The notes under the pieces were generated by a model, which made no database searches, was not told the DNA's origin, and was given only the letters and a program-made list of their open reading frames with translations. Position numbers and translations under genes: made by a program. A DNA stretch of 64,000 bases, taken from positions 4,856,501 through 4,920,500 of the forward strand of contig LT629764.1 in the NCBI GenBank assembly GCA_900105225.1. The letters run 5' to 3'. This document shows, one piece after another, positions 34,004 through 41,882 of this stretch. The first letter of the stretch is position 1. Each line of letters begins with the position of its first letter. The stretch is from Paenibacillaceae bacterium GAS479 (GTDB lineage Bacteria; Bacillota; Bacilli; Paenibacillales; Paenibacillaceae).

Positions 34004-34624
34004 ATGAATTTTGAACAAGTTCAAATTAGCAATTTTCAAGGCTCGAAAATGGGTGTTATTCTAATTCTGTTTATTTTGCTGGTCATTGTTACCTGCACCT
34101 TTCCAAGCCGTCAGAGGAACAATTGTAGGACTATTGGGACGGACATTGGGACGGACATTGGAACGGACGATGATTTCGCCTCCATTCTAAGCACACTTGA
34201 ATTCAACATTATTAATAACACGATCAATCGTCTCCTCGTTTTCAGAACGACCTCGAGACCCGAAGTAACTCCTACCCCAAGCGCCGTTATAGGTTCCGAT
34301 GGGGGATCGAACCAGTATGTGATGCAGGTCCCAGGAAGTTTAAGTGGAACTTATCGAGCTACTATCGTTTACGATGTGCTCTATTCAAGCGGAGGCAATT
34401 TGGGGACTTTTACTTTCAGACTTAATACAACTAGAACGGGTACGGGTATTGGCAGGGCTGTGGGCACTATTGATCAAGTCAGCTCCACTGTACCAGGGAA
34501 CATCAGATTTAACGTAACCGGCAGGACTCTGTCAATTAATCAATTAGGAGGTCCTATAAGTTCAGCAGGTTCAGAAGAATATCCGCTTGAAAATTACTGT
34601 GGCTGTAATCAGATTCAGTGCTGA
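34004..34624 (+). CDS. YjcZ-like membrane segment plus beta-rich domain, paralog B
   Basis: A 206-residue near-copy of paralog A, about 1 kb downstream in tandem. The membrane segment is at about 13-32. The stalk is shorter and different: three IGTD units from a 12-base repeat (34133-34168). The beta-rich domain is nearly the same as in A. B ends with an extra tail of about 25 residues that carries three cysteines (NYCGCNQIQC), which A lacks. The upstream 170 bases, including the ribosome site, are also duplicated. Function is unknown; a sporulation or surface role is suggested only by the YjcZ-like segment. Confidence 0.8.
   Translation: MNFEQVQISNFQGSKMGVILILFILLVIVTCTFPSRQRNNCRTIGTDIGTDIGTDDDFASILSTLEFNIINNTINRLLVFRTTSRPEVTPTPSAVIGSDGGSNQYVMQVPGSLSGTYRATIVYDVLYSSGGNLGTFTFRLNTTRTGTGIGRAVGTIDQVSSTVPGNIRFNVTGRTLSINQLGGPISSAGSEEYPLENYCGCNQIQC
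34133..34168 (+). repeat. 12-bp repeat encoding Ile-Gly-Thr-Asp units
   Basis: Three units of ATTGGGACGGAC (the last with one change) at the same place in paralog B where paralog A has the VPDF array. Confidence 0.95.
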
Positions 34625-34627
34625 GTC

Positions 34628-34666
34628 AAAAACCACTTTTCATTATTAAATGAGAAGTGGTTTTTT
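34628..34666 (+). terminator. Intrinsic terminator after paralog B
   Basis: Sixteen-base stem with one G-U pair (34628-34643 with 34650-34665), ending in a T6 run. Confidence 0.9.
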
Positions 34667-34705
34667 CATATACGGAAATAATCACCTTTTGCAATATCGA
34701 ATGGA

Positions 34706-34754
34706 ATTCGGATGGACGGGGAGCGGGCGTTGCCTTCTGCTCGTTTTTTCTGTT
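34706..34754. repeat. 49-bp inverted repeat, right copy
   Basis: Inverted partner of 33607-33655, one mismatch in 49. It abuts the GTCTAGAC site at 34755. Confidence 0.92.
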
Positions 34755-34762
34755 GTCTAGAC
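34755..34762. promoter_or_regulatory. GntR operator GTCTAGAC, distal site of the ABC importer
   Basis: Followed by ATGTTA, exactly as at the gntR promoter (14 bases shared in a row). It lies 143 bases before the substrate-binding protein gene. Confidence 0.6.
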
Positions 34763-34790
34763 ATGTTAGCGAATTCTTAACATACGTTTG

Positions 34791-34844
34791 ATATAAAGCA
34801 AACAATTCACCGTCATAGTGAAGAAGTTGGAAGTCTAGACAACT
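34791..34844 (+). repeat. 54-bp direct repeat, copy 2
   Basis: Partner of 33654-33707 with two mismatches. It includes TATAAA (34792-34797), a possible -10 box, and the proximal GTCTAGAC. Confidence 0.92.
34833..34840. promoter_or_regulatory. GntR operator GTCTAGAC, proximal site of the ABC importer
   Basis: Second site, 78 bases from the distal one, between the possible -10 box and the ribosome site. Two sites flanking a promoter would suit looping or roadblock repression. Confidence 0.6.
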
Positions 34845-34897
34845 ACTGGTTGGGACTGACAACGGAACATCTGCACATTCCGAGGAGGGTCAAAAAA

Positions 34898-36100
34898 ATG
34901 AAACGTAATTTTCTCCAAGTCATGCTCGCTAGTGCAACGGTGGCCGCATTAGTAACCGGCTGCGGTGCAAATGAAACGAATTCTGGCAGTAACGAATCTC
35001 CTGCAACGAGTGCAAGCCCGGAAGCTGCAGCTAAAGTAGAGATGAAGCTGAATCTCGCAACAGCAGGCGACACGAATATGACCGAGCTGCAAGAGAAAAA
35101 TGTCATTCCAGAATTGGAAAAGTTGTATCCAGATGCGGATGTGAATGTGGTTGGCACAGGTCCTGGAGACGCAGGCTCCCAGAAAATTTTTGAAAAGTTG
35201 AAAGCCCAAAAGGATGCCGGCAAAAAAGAATGGGATATCGATATCGCTATCGTTCACCAAAGCGTGATGAAATCGATGATCGAGAATGATTTGCTGGAGC
35301 AATGGGTTCCTCAATCCGCTAATAAAGATGCGGTCGTATCGTCGGACAGTAAAAACAGCCTTGGTACAAACGTGGATGGTTATGTCGTTCCGCTCTATCA
35401 CAGCCAAGTCGCAATTGCCTATAACCCGGAAAAAGTGAAGGCAGCTCCACAAAATTTCGATGAGCTTGAGCAATGGATCACAGCCAATCCAAAGAGATTT
35501 GGATATAACGGAATTAAAAATGGCATGAGTGGAGTCGCTTTTGTGACCGCTTACACTTATGCCAAAAGTGGTGATTACAAAACATTGACCGAAGGGCCTT
35601 ATGATGCGGAGTTGGAGAAAAAGTGGCCTGAAATCATGAAACAGTTGAAGTCACTGCCTGTCACTTATACAAACGGCAATAACGGTACGCTTGATATGCT
35701 CAACCGTGGCGAAATCGACATGGGTCCGGTATGGGTGGATATGTTTTATCAATGGATTGCTGACGGCCGCTTGAACCCTGATCTTGCGCTAAAAGTACCG
35801 GAGCCGGGTCTTCCAGGACAACCGCTGTATGTCGTCATTCCGAAGCAGGCCAAAAACAAAGAAGCTGCGCTCAAATACGCCGATTTCCTGACTTCACCGG
35901 AGATCCAGGCCAAAGTCATCGTAGATGGTTACAGCTGGTACCCAGGCATTAATGCCGAGGCTGTTCTACCTAAAGTAAGTGAAGCAGGCAAACAAAAGCT
36001 GTTTAAATACGTTACTGCGGAAGACTTGAACCAGCGTGGACAGTCGCTGCCGATTGGTGATTATTTCAAAAATCTGCAAGCTGCTTACGAGAAAAATTAA
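34898..36100 (+). CDS. ABC importer substrate-binding lipoprotein
   Basis: A 400-residue solute-binding protein anchored by a lipid: the signal peptide ends in the lipobox LVTGC at residues 18-22. The mature part is a two-lobed binding protein of the spermidine/iron/2-aminoethylphosphonate class; the ligand cannot be read from sequence. I use the ATG at 34898, behind GAGGAGGG; an upstream ATG at 34850 would remove the signal peptide. It is the first gene of a four-gene importer operon under the two GTCTAGAC sites. Confidence 0.88.
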   Translation: MKRNFLQVMLASATVAALVTGCGANETNSGSNESPATSASPEAAAKVEMKLNLATAGDTNMTELQEKNVIPELEKLYPDADVNVVGTGPGDAGSQKIFEKLKAQKDAGKKEWDIDIAIVHQSVMKSMIENDLLEQWVPQSANKDAVVSSDSKNSLGTNVDGYVVPLYHSQVAIAYNPEKVKAAPQNFDELEQWITANPKRFGYNGIKNGMSGVAFVTAYTYAKSGDYKTLTEGPYDAELEKKWPEIMKQLKSLPVTYTNGNNGTLDMLNRGEIDMGPVWVDMFYQWIADGRLNPDLALKVPEPGLPGQPLYVVIPKQAKNKEAALKYADFLTSPEIQAKVIVDGYSWYPGINAEAVLPKVSEAGKQKLFKYVTAEDLNQRGQSLPIGDYFKNLQAAYEKN

Positions 36101-36119
36101 TGCCGGGAGGATGGAGATT

Positions 36120-36980
36120 GTGCCCAATTTAAGCGCAGCTTCCAAAGACAATAACACGTCCCATTCCATCTTCCGCTGGCTGGCTGGGGTTATTATGATA
36201 GCCCCGGCTACTCTCATCGTTATTGGTTTATTCTTATACCCGTTCATGGGCTCCCTAGTAGGGAGCTTTCGGAATGAGAGTAGGGAGTGGACGCTGGACA
36301 ATTACTTTTATGTGCTGGAAACCTATCATATGGACCTGTTTTTCACGATTGCAATTTGCTTAATCAGCCTTGTGCTCGTGCTTGCAGTGGCTTCGTTATT
36401 GGCCGGATGGCTGCGGCTTAAAGCAGATCCATTTGTTGAGTTTTTGTTTAAAATACCGCTTTTTGTGCCGTTTGTCGTTGTTGGTCATGCAATGCGCGTA
36501 TTCCTAGCGCCACATGGAACGATGAACTCGCTGCTCGCTTCAACCGGATTATTTAATCCCGACAGCATGCCTGGCGTTGCTTTTTCCACATTAGGATTGA
36601 TCGCCGCATTGGTTTGGAAAAATATCGGATTGACTCTGCTGCTCGTAATGGGGGCTTTTCGCGGAATTAATTCCAGTTATCTCGAAGCCGCTCGCAACTC
36701 CGGAGCCGGAGGCTTCCGCTTGATCAAGGATATGATGATTCCAATGTCATGGGGAACGATCAGCGTTGCAGGCATCTTAACGTTTACGTCGATGATCGGA
36801 AATTTCTCAATTCCTGCCATGCTTGGTGATGGCGGCGGCAGCCAAATGCTGATGATCGATTTGTATTACGAGCTTATTTATCGCCAGGATGCTGGTGCAG
36901 CCAATGCGCTTGGCGTTATATCGTACATTGCCTCCATGGGCGCTGCGATCTATTACGTGAAGAAGGTGGCTAAGTCATGA
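36120..36980 (+). CDS. ABC importer permease 1
   Basis: A 286-residue permease with about six membrane helices and a cytoplasmic EAA-type loop (YLEAARNSGAGGFRLIKDMMIP). The start is GTG 36120, with GGGAGG at 36105-36110; the ATG at 36111 abuts that site. It ends in a four-base overlap with permease 2. Confidence 0.9.
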   Translation: MPNLSAASKDNNTSHSIFRWLAGVIMIAPATLIVIGLFLYPFMGSLVGSFRNESREWTLDNYFYVLETYHMDLFFTIAICLISLVLVLAVASLLAGWLRLKADPFVEFLFKIPLFVPFVVVGHAMRVFLAPHGTMNSLLASTGLFNPDSMPGVAFSTLGLIAALVWKNIGLTLLLVMGAFRGINSSYLEAARNSGAGGFRLIKDMMIPMSWGTISVAGILTFTSMIGNFSIPAMLGDGGGSQMLMIDLYYELIYRQDAGAANALGVISYIASMGAAIYYVKKVAKS

Positions 36981-37831
36981 GCGCTGGCGTGGAATTGAAA
37001 CAAACGGGCGCGCATGCTCCTGGGTTCTCCGGGAGCATTGGTCGGATGATTATGCGCTTTGTTATCTATGCCTTCTCCATTTTCCTGATTATGGGGCCGA
37101 TTTCAAGCTTGATTATTTGGTCCTTTGCCGAGAAGTGGTATTGGCCGCATACGCTGCCCCAGGAATGGGGGATGAAGTATTGGGCGAAAGTGCTGGAAGG
37201 GAAGATGGCAGAGTCGCTTTCGCTCAGCTTCGGCATCGCGCTGCTTGTCACCTTCGTTTGCATTCTTTTATGCGTGCCGCTTTCCTATTTGATAGCACGA
37301 TATCGGATTCCCGCTAAATCTCTCTTGCTGCTTATCTTCTTACTGCCACAGGCTTTCCCGCAGCTTCCGGTGTTCACGAATGCGATGGAGATCATGTATC
37401 GATGGGATCTTGTCGGCACGCTGACAGGGGTGACTTTGATTCATCTTGTAGGCGCGTTGGTATTTTCCGTGTGGACGATGGTTTCGGTGTTTCAAAGCAT
37501 CTCCGTTTCCTTGGAAGAGGCGGCTATCAACCTCGGTTCTTCACGCATTAAGACCTTCTTTACGATCACGCTGCCTATAGCATTACCAGGTATTATTGCG
37601 TCTTCCTTATTAGTATTTCTCTATTCTCTGGATGAATTCACCGGAAGCCTGCTGATCGGCTCGCCGTTTATAACGACCATGCCGGTGTATATGTACAACT
37701 CCGCTATGGGTTATGAAATGCAGACTGCGTCGGTTACAGGGCTGCTGCTTATGATTCCAGGTATCATCCTGTTGTTACTCATGCAACGTTTTATGAAGTC
37801 TGAATATATGGCAGCATTCGGGAGGGGATGA
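36977..37831 (+). CDS. ABC importer permease 2
   Basis: A 284-residue permease with about six helices and its own EAA-type loop (LEEAAINLGSSRIKTFFTITLP). It pairs with permease 1 to form the channel. Start and stop both overlap neighbours by four bases (ATGA), so the three genes are translationally coupled. Confidence 0.9.
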   Translation: MSAGVELKQTGAHAPGFSGSIGRMIMRFVIYAFSIFLIMGPISSLIIWSFAEKWYWPHTLPQEWGMKYWAKVLEGKMAESLSLSFGIALLVTFVCILLCVPLSYLIARYRIPAKSLLLLIFLLPQAFPQLPVFTNAMEIMYRWDLVGTLTGVTLIHLVGALVFSVWTMVSVFQSISVSLEEAAINLGSSRIKTFFTITLPIALPGIIASSLLVFLYSLDEFTGSLLIGSPFITTMPVYMYNSAMGYEMQTASVTGLLLMIPGIILLLLMQRFMKSEYMAAFGRG

Positions 37832-38868
37832 CAATGGACATTCGCTTAGAGCAGGTATCCAAGCAATATGGTAATAGCCGCGGTATCGAAAATATTACCC
37901 TCTCCTTGCCGCAAGGCGGGTTTACGGCAATCGTTGGCCCGAGCGGCTGCGGCAAAACGACCTTGCTGCGCGCGTTAGCCGGATTTCATGATATTGATTC
38001 CGGCACGATGCGCTTTGGTGATCGCGATGTAACAAGGGCGCCATCCCGTGATCGGGGGGCCACGATGGTTTTTCAAAACTATGCGTTATGGCCCCATATG
38101 TCGGTGTTTGACAATGTTGCGTATGGGCTGAAGCTGCGCAAAATGAGCCGGGCGATGATCGAGCAAAAAGTCCATGACGTGCTGACGCGGGTCGAAATTC
38201 CAACTCATGATATTAAATCCCGCAAACCTCAGCATTATTCGGGGGGGCAGCAGCAGCGGATCGCTCTCGCCAGAGCGCTTGTTATCGAACCGAATCTGCT
38301 GCTGATGGATGAGCCGCTTTCCAATTTGGACGCGAAAGTCCGCTCCCGCCTGCGGGTGGAGATTCGGGCGATTCAGCAATCGTTTGGAATTACCGCTTTA
38401 TATGTGACTCATGATCAAGAAGAAGCGCTATCGATGGCCGATTATGTGGTCATTATGAAAGATGGCCGGATCGAGCAGGCGGGAAAACCGCAGGAAGTTT
38501 ATTATCAGCCGCAAACATTGTTCGCCGCTCAATTTTTAGGGGAGAGCCACACATTGAAAGTTATGAAAGACGGCAAACCGATGCAACTTGTGCTCCGCTC
38601 GGAAAATATCCGCCTGCAGCCGGATCGGGTTCCGGCGCAGCTGTACAGCGAATATCCCGCTGTTACATTTGGGGATGGCTATTTCAGCTTCCATGCGGAA
38701 ATCGGCGCCCCGCTGTTCATCGGCTCCACTTACCGCTACATGGCTACGGTGCAAGGACAAACCTTTTTTGTCGACGCAGAAGAGCTTTACCAGCCTGGCA
38801 GTTACCTCGCCACGATTCCGGCAGAACGGGCCTACTGGTTCGAGGACGGTGAAAAAGCAGTTAGCTGA
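37828..38868 (+). CDS. ABC importer ATP-binding protein
   Basis: A 346-residue ATPase of the PotA/FbpC type. Walker A GPSGCGKTT is at about 36-44, the signature is HYSGGQQQRIALARAL, Walker B LLLMDEPLSNLD, and the switch His lies in VTHDQEEAL. About 100 C-terminal residues form a TOBE-like regulatory domain. An ATG at 37834 is an alternative start. The substrate is probably a small polar compound such as a polyamine, a phosphonate or an iron chelate; this is inferred from family only. Confidence 0.92.
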   Translation: MTMDIRLEQVSKQYGNSRGIENITLSLPQGGFTAIVGPSGCGKTTLLRALAGFHDIDSGTMRFGDRDVTRAPSRDRGATMVFQNYALWPHMSVFDNVAYGLKLRKMSRAMIEQKVHDVLTRVEIPTHDIKSRKPQHYSGGQQQRIALARALVIEPNLLLMDEPLSNLDAKVRSRLRVEIRAIQQSFGITALYVTHDQEEALSMADYVVIMKDGRIEQAGKPQEVYYQPQTLFAAQFLGESHTLKVMKDGKPMQLVLRSENIRLQPDRVPAQLYSEYPAVTFGDGYFSFHAEIGAPLFIGSTYRYMATVQGQTFFVDAEELYQPGSYLATIPAERAYWFEDGEKAVS

Positions 38869-38878
38869 AATAGTTATG

Positions 38879-38950
38879 AAACCGGTGAAAAAGTATTCGA
38901 CGTGCCCAAAGTCGGCCCTCCGATCACTGTCGCTGATTTTTCACCGGTTT
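38879..38950 (+). terminator. Long-loop hairpin between the importer and the secreted-protein gene
   Basis: Perfect 14-base stem (38879-38892 with 38937-38950) enclosing 44 bases. It ends in GGTTTTA and is followed at once by the ribosome site of the next gene. It could be a terminator, an attenuator or an mRNA stabiliser. Confidence 0.6.
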
Positions 38951-38971
38951 TACAAAAAAGGAGTGAAGATA

Positions 38972-40378
38972 ATGAGCATAAAAACAAGTTTACGCAAATG
39001 GTTGCCACTCGGACTGGCAGCGGGAATCGCTTGGACAGGATTGCCGCTGCCGGGAGGGGTTGCTGCAAACGCAGCAGTGGCAACAAACGCCGCAAGTTAT
39101 GCAACTGCAGCGGGAGTTGAAGCTCATTATCAAGCTGTCGCAGACCGTTTTGCTCTCGTCATTTATCAGAATGTCCGGAAAAAAGGAGTATTTCGCGCGG
39201 GGTATCTGGACAACTACAACTACAAAATTTATGCCGATTATTTGACCAAGGTCAATTATGACGGGGATTGGAATTCCGGTAATAATTGGCAGAACCTGGA
39301 TGCAAATAAAGATCAACTTGGGGCTTACGTATATTATGATGTGAAAGAAACGGAAACGCATTATTTTATTGGTTACTACACGTATTATCCGATGGATGAC
39401 GCTGGAGCAGATAGCGACCGTCATGAGAACGATATGGAAGGTGTGCTCGTCGTTGTGCGCAAAGGCGCGGAAAATGACGGGATGGGCGCACCGATGCTCG
39501 TTGTTCTGGAAGGCCACGGCAAGCTGTATCAATATCGGGTAGACGGAGCCGGCAGCGCCATTGGGAACAGCGGCGACGATATCGACGGAACGATCCGCAT
39601 GCGCGGTTCACATCCCGAAGTGTTTGCAACGAGCAACGGTGGCACGCCAGATATCGGTTCGTTCGGGCATAACATCAAAAAATGGGATGCGCCTTTCAAC
39701 AGTGATTTTACAAATTCCCAAAACTTCGGTGGTATTGAGTACATCGTGGGCACAAACGCGCAGATTCATAACAATGACACGATTTACAATGCCTACAATA
39801 ACGGCGGATTACCAGTCGGCAACTACAGCAAAGTGACGTATAAAGCAATTCCGATTTCCGAGCTGTGGGACAAACGATTTGAAATCGGACCGGATAAGCT
39901 GTTCGGTGTATTTGGTAAAATTAACGGCGACGATGGAGCGGGAGAGCATGCCGCCAACGCCCCGTGGAACTGGAGTTATCGCCCGGAAGCAGGCTTGGCG
40001 ACAGGACTGATCTTCTATGATCCAGCGAGGCTGATCCAATATATGTTGACCAACTTGGGCAACTATTCGCTCCATTATGTGAAGCGGGACGGCAGCGGCA
40101 ACAATTTGCCGGGCGTGTATCTTTATGAGCATCCCAACGGAGAAGGGCGCATGCAGCACATCGTTTCGAATGTCGGCGATCTGCGTCAAGGACTTGTAGG
40201 CGATGATTCCATTACCTCGGTGAAGGTCGTCGGAGCTAATTATCAAACCGTGCTGTGCGCTGATCTGCTGTTCCAAGGTGCTTTCTCCAACAATATTATG
40301 ACTGAAGGTTTAACGAACCTGAGTTACGGTCCGATGGATGACAAAGCGACTTCGGTAATGGTGAACGTGCTTCCTTAA
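38972..40378 (+). CDS. Secreted protein with C-terminal beta-gamma-crystallin domain
   Basis: A 468-residue exported protein. The signal peptide covers about residues 1-33, with an Ala-x-Ala cleavage region. The main part, about 40-370, has a WQN ... YFIGYYTYYP ... HENDMEG pattern that recalls Vps62/NPP1-like secreted proteins, but I cannot name a family with certainty. The last 85 or so residues are a beta-gamma-crystallin domain: VYLYEHPNGEG opens it, and two calcium-site motifs of the D-D-x-x-S/T-S type are visible (DDSITS and DDKATS). AAAAGGAGTG precedes the ATG at 38972. It follows the importer ATPase by 103 bases and could share its operon. Confidence 0.75.
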   Translation: MSIKTSLRKWLPLGLAAGIAWTGLPLPGGVAANAAVATNAASYATAAGVEAHYQAVADRFALVIYQNVRKKGVFRAGYLDNYNYKIYADYLTKVNYDGDWNSGNNWQNLDANKDQLGAYVYYDVKETETHYFIGYYTYYPMDDAGADSDRHENDMEGVLVVVRKGAENDGMGAPMLVVLEGHGKLYQYRVDGAGSAIGNSGDDIDGTIRMRGSHPEVFATSNGGTPDIGSFGHNIKKWDAPFNSDFTNSQNFGGIEYIVGTNAQIHNNDTIYNAYNNGGLPVGNYSKVTYKAIPISELWDKRFEIGPDKLFGVFGKINGDDGAGEHAANAPWNWSYRPEAGLATGLIFYDPARLIQYMLTNLGNYSLHYVKRDGSGNNLPGVYLYEHPNGEGRMQHIVSNVGDLRQGLVGDDSITSVKVVGANYQTVLCADLLFQGAFSNNIMTEGLTNLSYGPMDDKATSVMVNVLP

Positions 40379-40444
40379 TGGGTATTTCCTCAAAAGCAAA
40401 AGATAACTCCTGCAAAAGTGGGAGGCAGCTGAAACGCCCGTTTA

Positions 40445-40497
40445 ACAGAAAAAGGTACAGTACCTCCATTTTTGAGGAGAATGTACCCTTTTTCTGT
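40445..40497. terminator. Intrinsic terminator after the secreted-protein gene
   Basis: ACAGAAAAAGGTACA (40445-40459) pairs with the stretch at 40482-40497, with an inner CCTC/GAGG helix. A and T runs on the two sides allow it to work in both directions. Confidence 0.85.
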
Positions 40498-40619
40498 ATA
40501 ATAGGTTATGAAACTGAGTAGTTGAGCCTAATGATTCAGTAACAGCAAACCATGAAATTGAGAGACACATAGGAAAAACACCCTAGAAAAAGATGTTTCA
40601 GAAATTTGTGTGACTAATT

Positions 40620-40781
40620 TTATTTATTTGGTTCAAACAAATATTCCTCATTAATTTGCTGTCTCATCTGTTCTTGTACTTCTATTGCTTGATCATAGCT
40701 TTTCGCTGTCACTACATAGAAATTACCAAAAGCCTCCTCTGGGGTCGTTTTCCATGTAAGGTAATGCTTACTGCTTCTCTT
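40620..40781 (-). pseudogene. 3' fragment of an unknown gene
   Basis: A 53-codon stretch ending in a stop, with natural-looking protein sequence (WKTTPEEAFGNFYVVTAKSY, then a helical QAIEVQEQMRQQINEEY part) but no start codon. The frame is closed upstream by a stop. Neighbouring minus-strand sequence in another frame also looks coding, so a frameshifted remnant is likely. Not recognised. Confidence 0.4.
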
Positions 40782-40883
40782 TTAACATTAATTTCTTTTG
40801 GTGAGCTATGTAAATGGCTTGACAAACAAAAAAATGGTGTGAAAATTGAAATTAAAAGTATTTTAATTATTGAGGTGAATTGT

Positions 40884-41177
40884 ATGAGAAGAAATAAAGT
40901 TAAGATAATTTTATATTCTGTAATAGCAATCGTTGTTTTATTCATTTCTTTAATATTATTTACTGGTCATTCCGTGCATATTGCTCTTGTGAAATTAGTC
41001 GAAATTTCCGGTGACGAGCTTGTGTTTGAGACCCAATCGGGTGATGAAATCAGGGCCAAATCTCCTAGCATTATCGTTCCGTTATTAGAAACAGGCAAAA
41101 AATATACGATCACAGTATATGACTACCGGTTCCAAAGTCCTTCTTTGAAAAAAATTAAACTTTCAGAAGTGCAATAA
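40884..41177 (+). CDS. Small membrane-anchored hypothetical protein
   Basis: A 97-residue protein with one N-terminal membrane helix (about residues 7-27) after a basic MRRNKVK start, so the rest should lie outside the cell. The outer part is a short strand-rich domain (ELVFETQSGDEIRAKSPSI, KKYTITVYDYR). I start at ATG 40884 with GAGGTGA upstream; the long frame from 40656 has no support before that. It may be a partner or an immunity-like companion of something lost; no family is recognised. Confidence 0.65.
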   Translation: MRRNKVKIILYSVIAIVVLFISLILFTGHSVHIALVKLVEISGDELVFETQSGDEIRAKSPSIIVPLLETGKKYTITVYDYRFQSPSLKKIKLSEVQ

Positions 41178-41206
41178 AAAAAGAAACTTTGCTAAAATAA
41201 TATGTT

Positions 41207-41241
41207 AAAAAGCCGCCTTAAAATTGCTAAGGCGGTTTTTT
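41207..41241 (+). terminator. Intrinsic terminator
   Basis: CCGCCTTA (41213-41220) pairs with TAAGGCGG (41228-41235), flanked by A and T runs. The sequence from here to 41570 holds no other feature I can name. Confidence 0.88.
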
Positions 41242-41570
41242 AAGGTAGCGTCAAGTATTGTGTGTAGTAAAGTTTTCAATCACGAGAATGATTAAGATAC
41301 TGGTGTTTAAGTGGTGGGCATAGCAATTATAAGTCCGATCAGATTAGGTATATTCGTTTTTGGTTGCATCTTGTTTCTATTATGTTTTTTTGAACTAATA
41401 CTTCGATTGTTCGTATGCTAGCTCCGGTTGTTTTTTGAAGAAAAGCACTTTGCTTAAGTCGAAAGAGTTCAAAGCCTCACTAAAAGTTGAAGAGGGCACT
41501 TGCTGGCGGTAAAATAGATGGAGAGCGCTCCCTTAAGGGTGCGTCGCAGGCTACCCAAGGAGGGTTCCAT

Positions 41571-41882
41571 ATGTTAATCACGACCACACCTACTGTTGAA
41601 GGACGGCCGGTTCGAGAATATGTCGGCATCGTAAATGGTGAAGTCATTATGGGAGCAAATGTCGTGCGTGATTTCCTGGCATCCATCACGGATGTGATAG
41701 GCGGTCGCTCCAATGCATACGAAGAGAAGCTCAAAGAGTCTAGAGATCTCGCTATGGAAGAGATGCGTCGTCAGGCATCCAGTATGGGCGCCAATGCGAT
41801 TGTTGGTGTAGACCTGGGCTACGAGGTGATACGGGATGGCATGCTGATGGTAACATGCAGCGGAACTGCGGTTATCCTCTAA
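41571..41882 (+). CDS. YbjQ/UPF0145 family heavy-metal-binding domain protein
   Basis: A 103-residue protein of the YbjQ (UPF0145) family: [14 protein letters not shown] start, [17 protein letters not shown], then [17 protein letters not shown]. The fold forms rings; the name heavy-metal-binding comes from family annotation and function is unproven. I start at ATG 41571 with AAGGAGGG upstream, not at the earlier ATG 41487. Its stop (TAATG) overlaps the start of the next frame. Confidence 0.92.
   Translation: MLITTTPTVEGRPVREYVGIVNGEVIMGANVVRDFLASITDVIGGRSNAYEEKLKESRDLAMEEMRRQASSMGANAIVGVDLGYEVIRDGMLMVTCSGTAVIL

Larger units (their letters stand above)
40379..40883. other. AT-rich gap with a terminator and a gene fragment
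   Basis: Apart from the terminator at 40445-40497 and the minus-strand fragment at 40620-40781, I see no gene or clear site here. Base composition is much more AT-rich than in the flanking operons. Confidence 0.6.

Noticed and set aside
40656-40883. N-terminal extension of the 97-residue membrane protein
   Set aside because: No ribosome site at 40656, and the extension overlaps coding-like sequence on the other strand; GAGGTGA supports the start at 40884.
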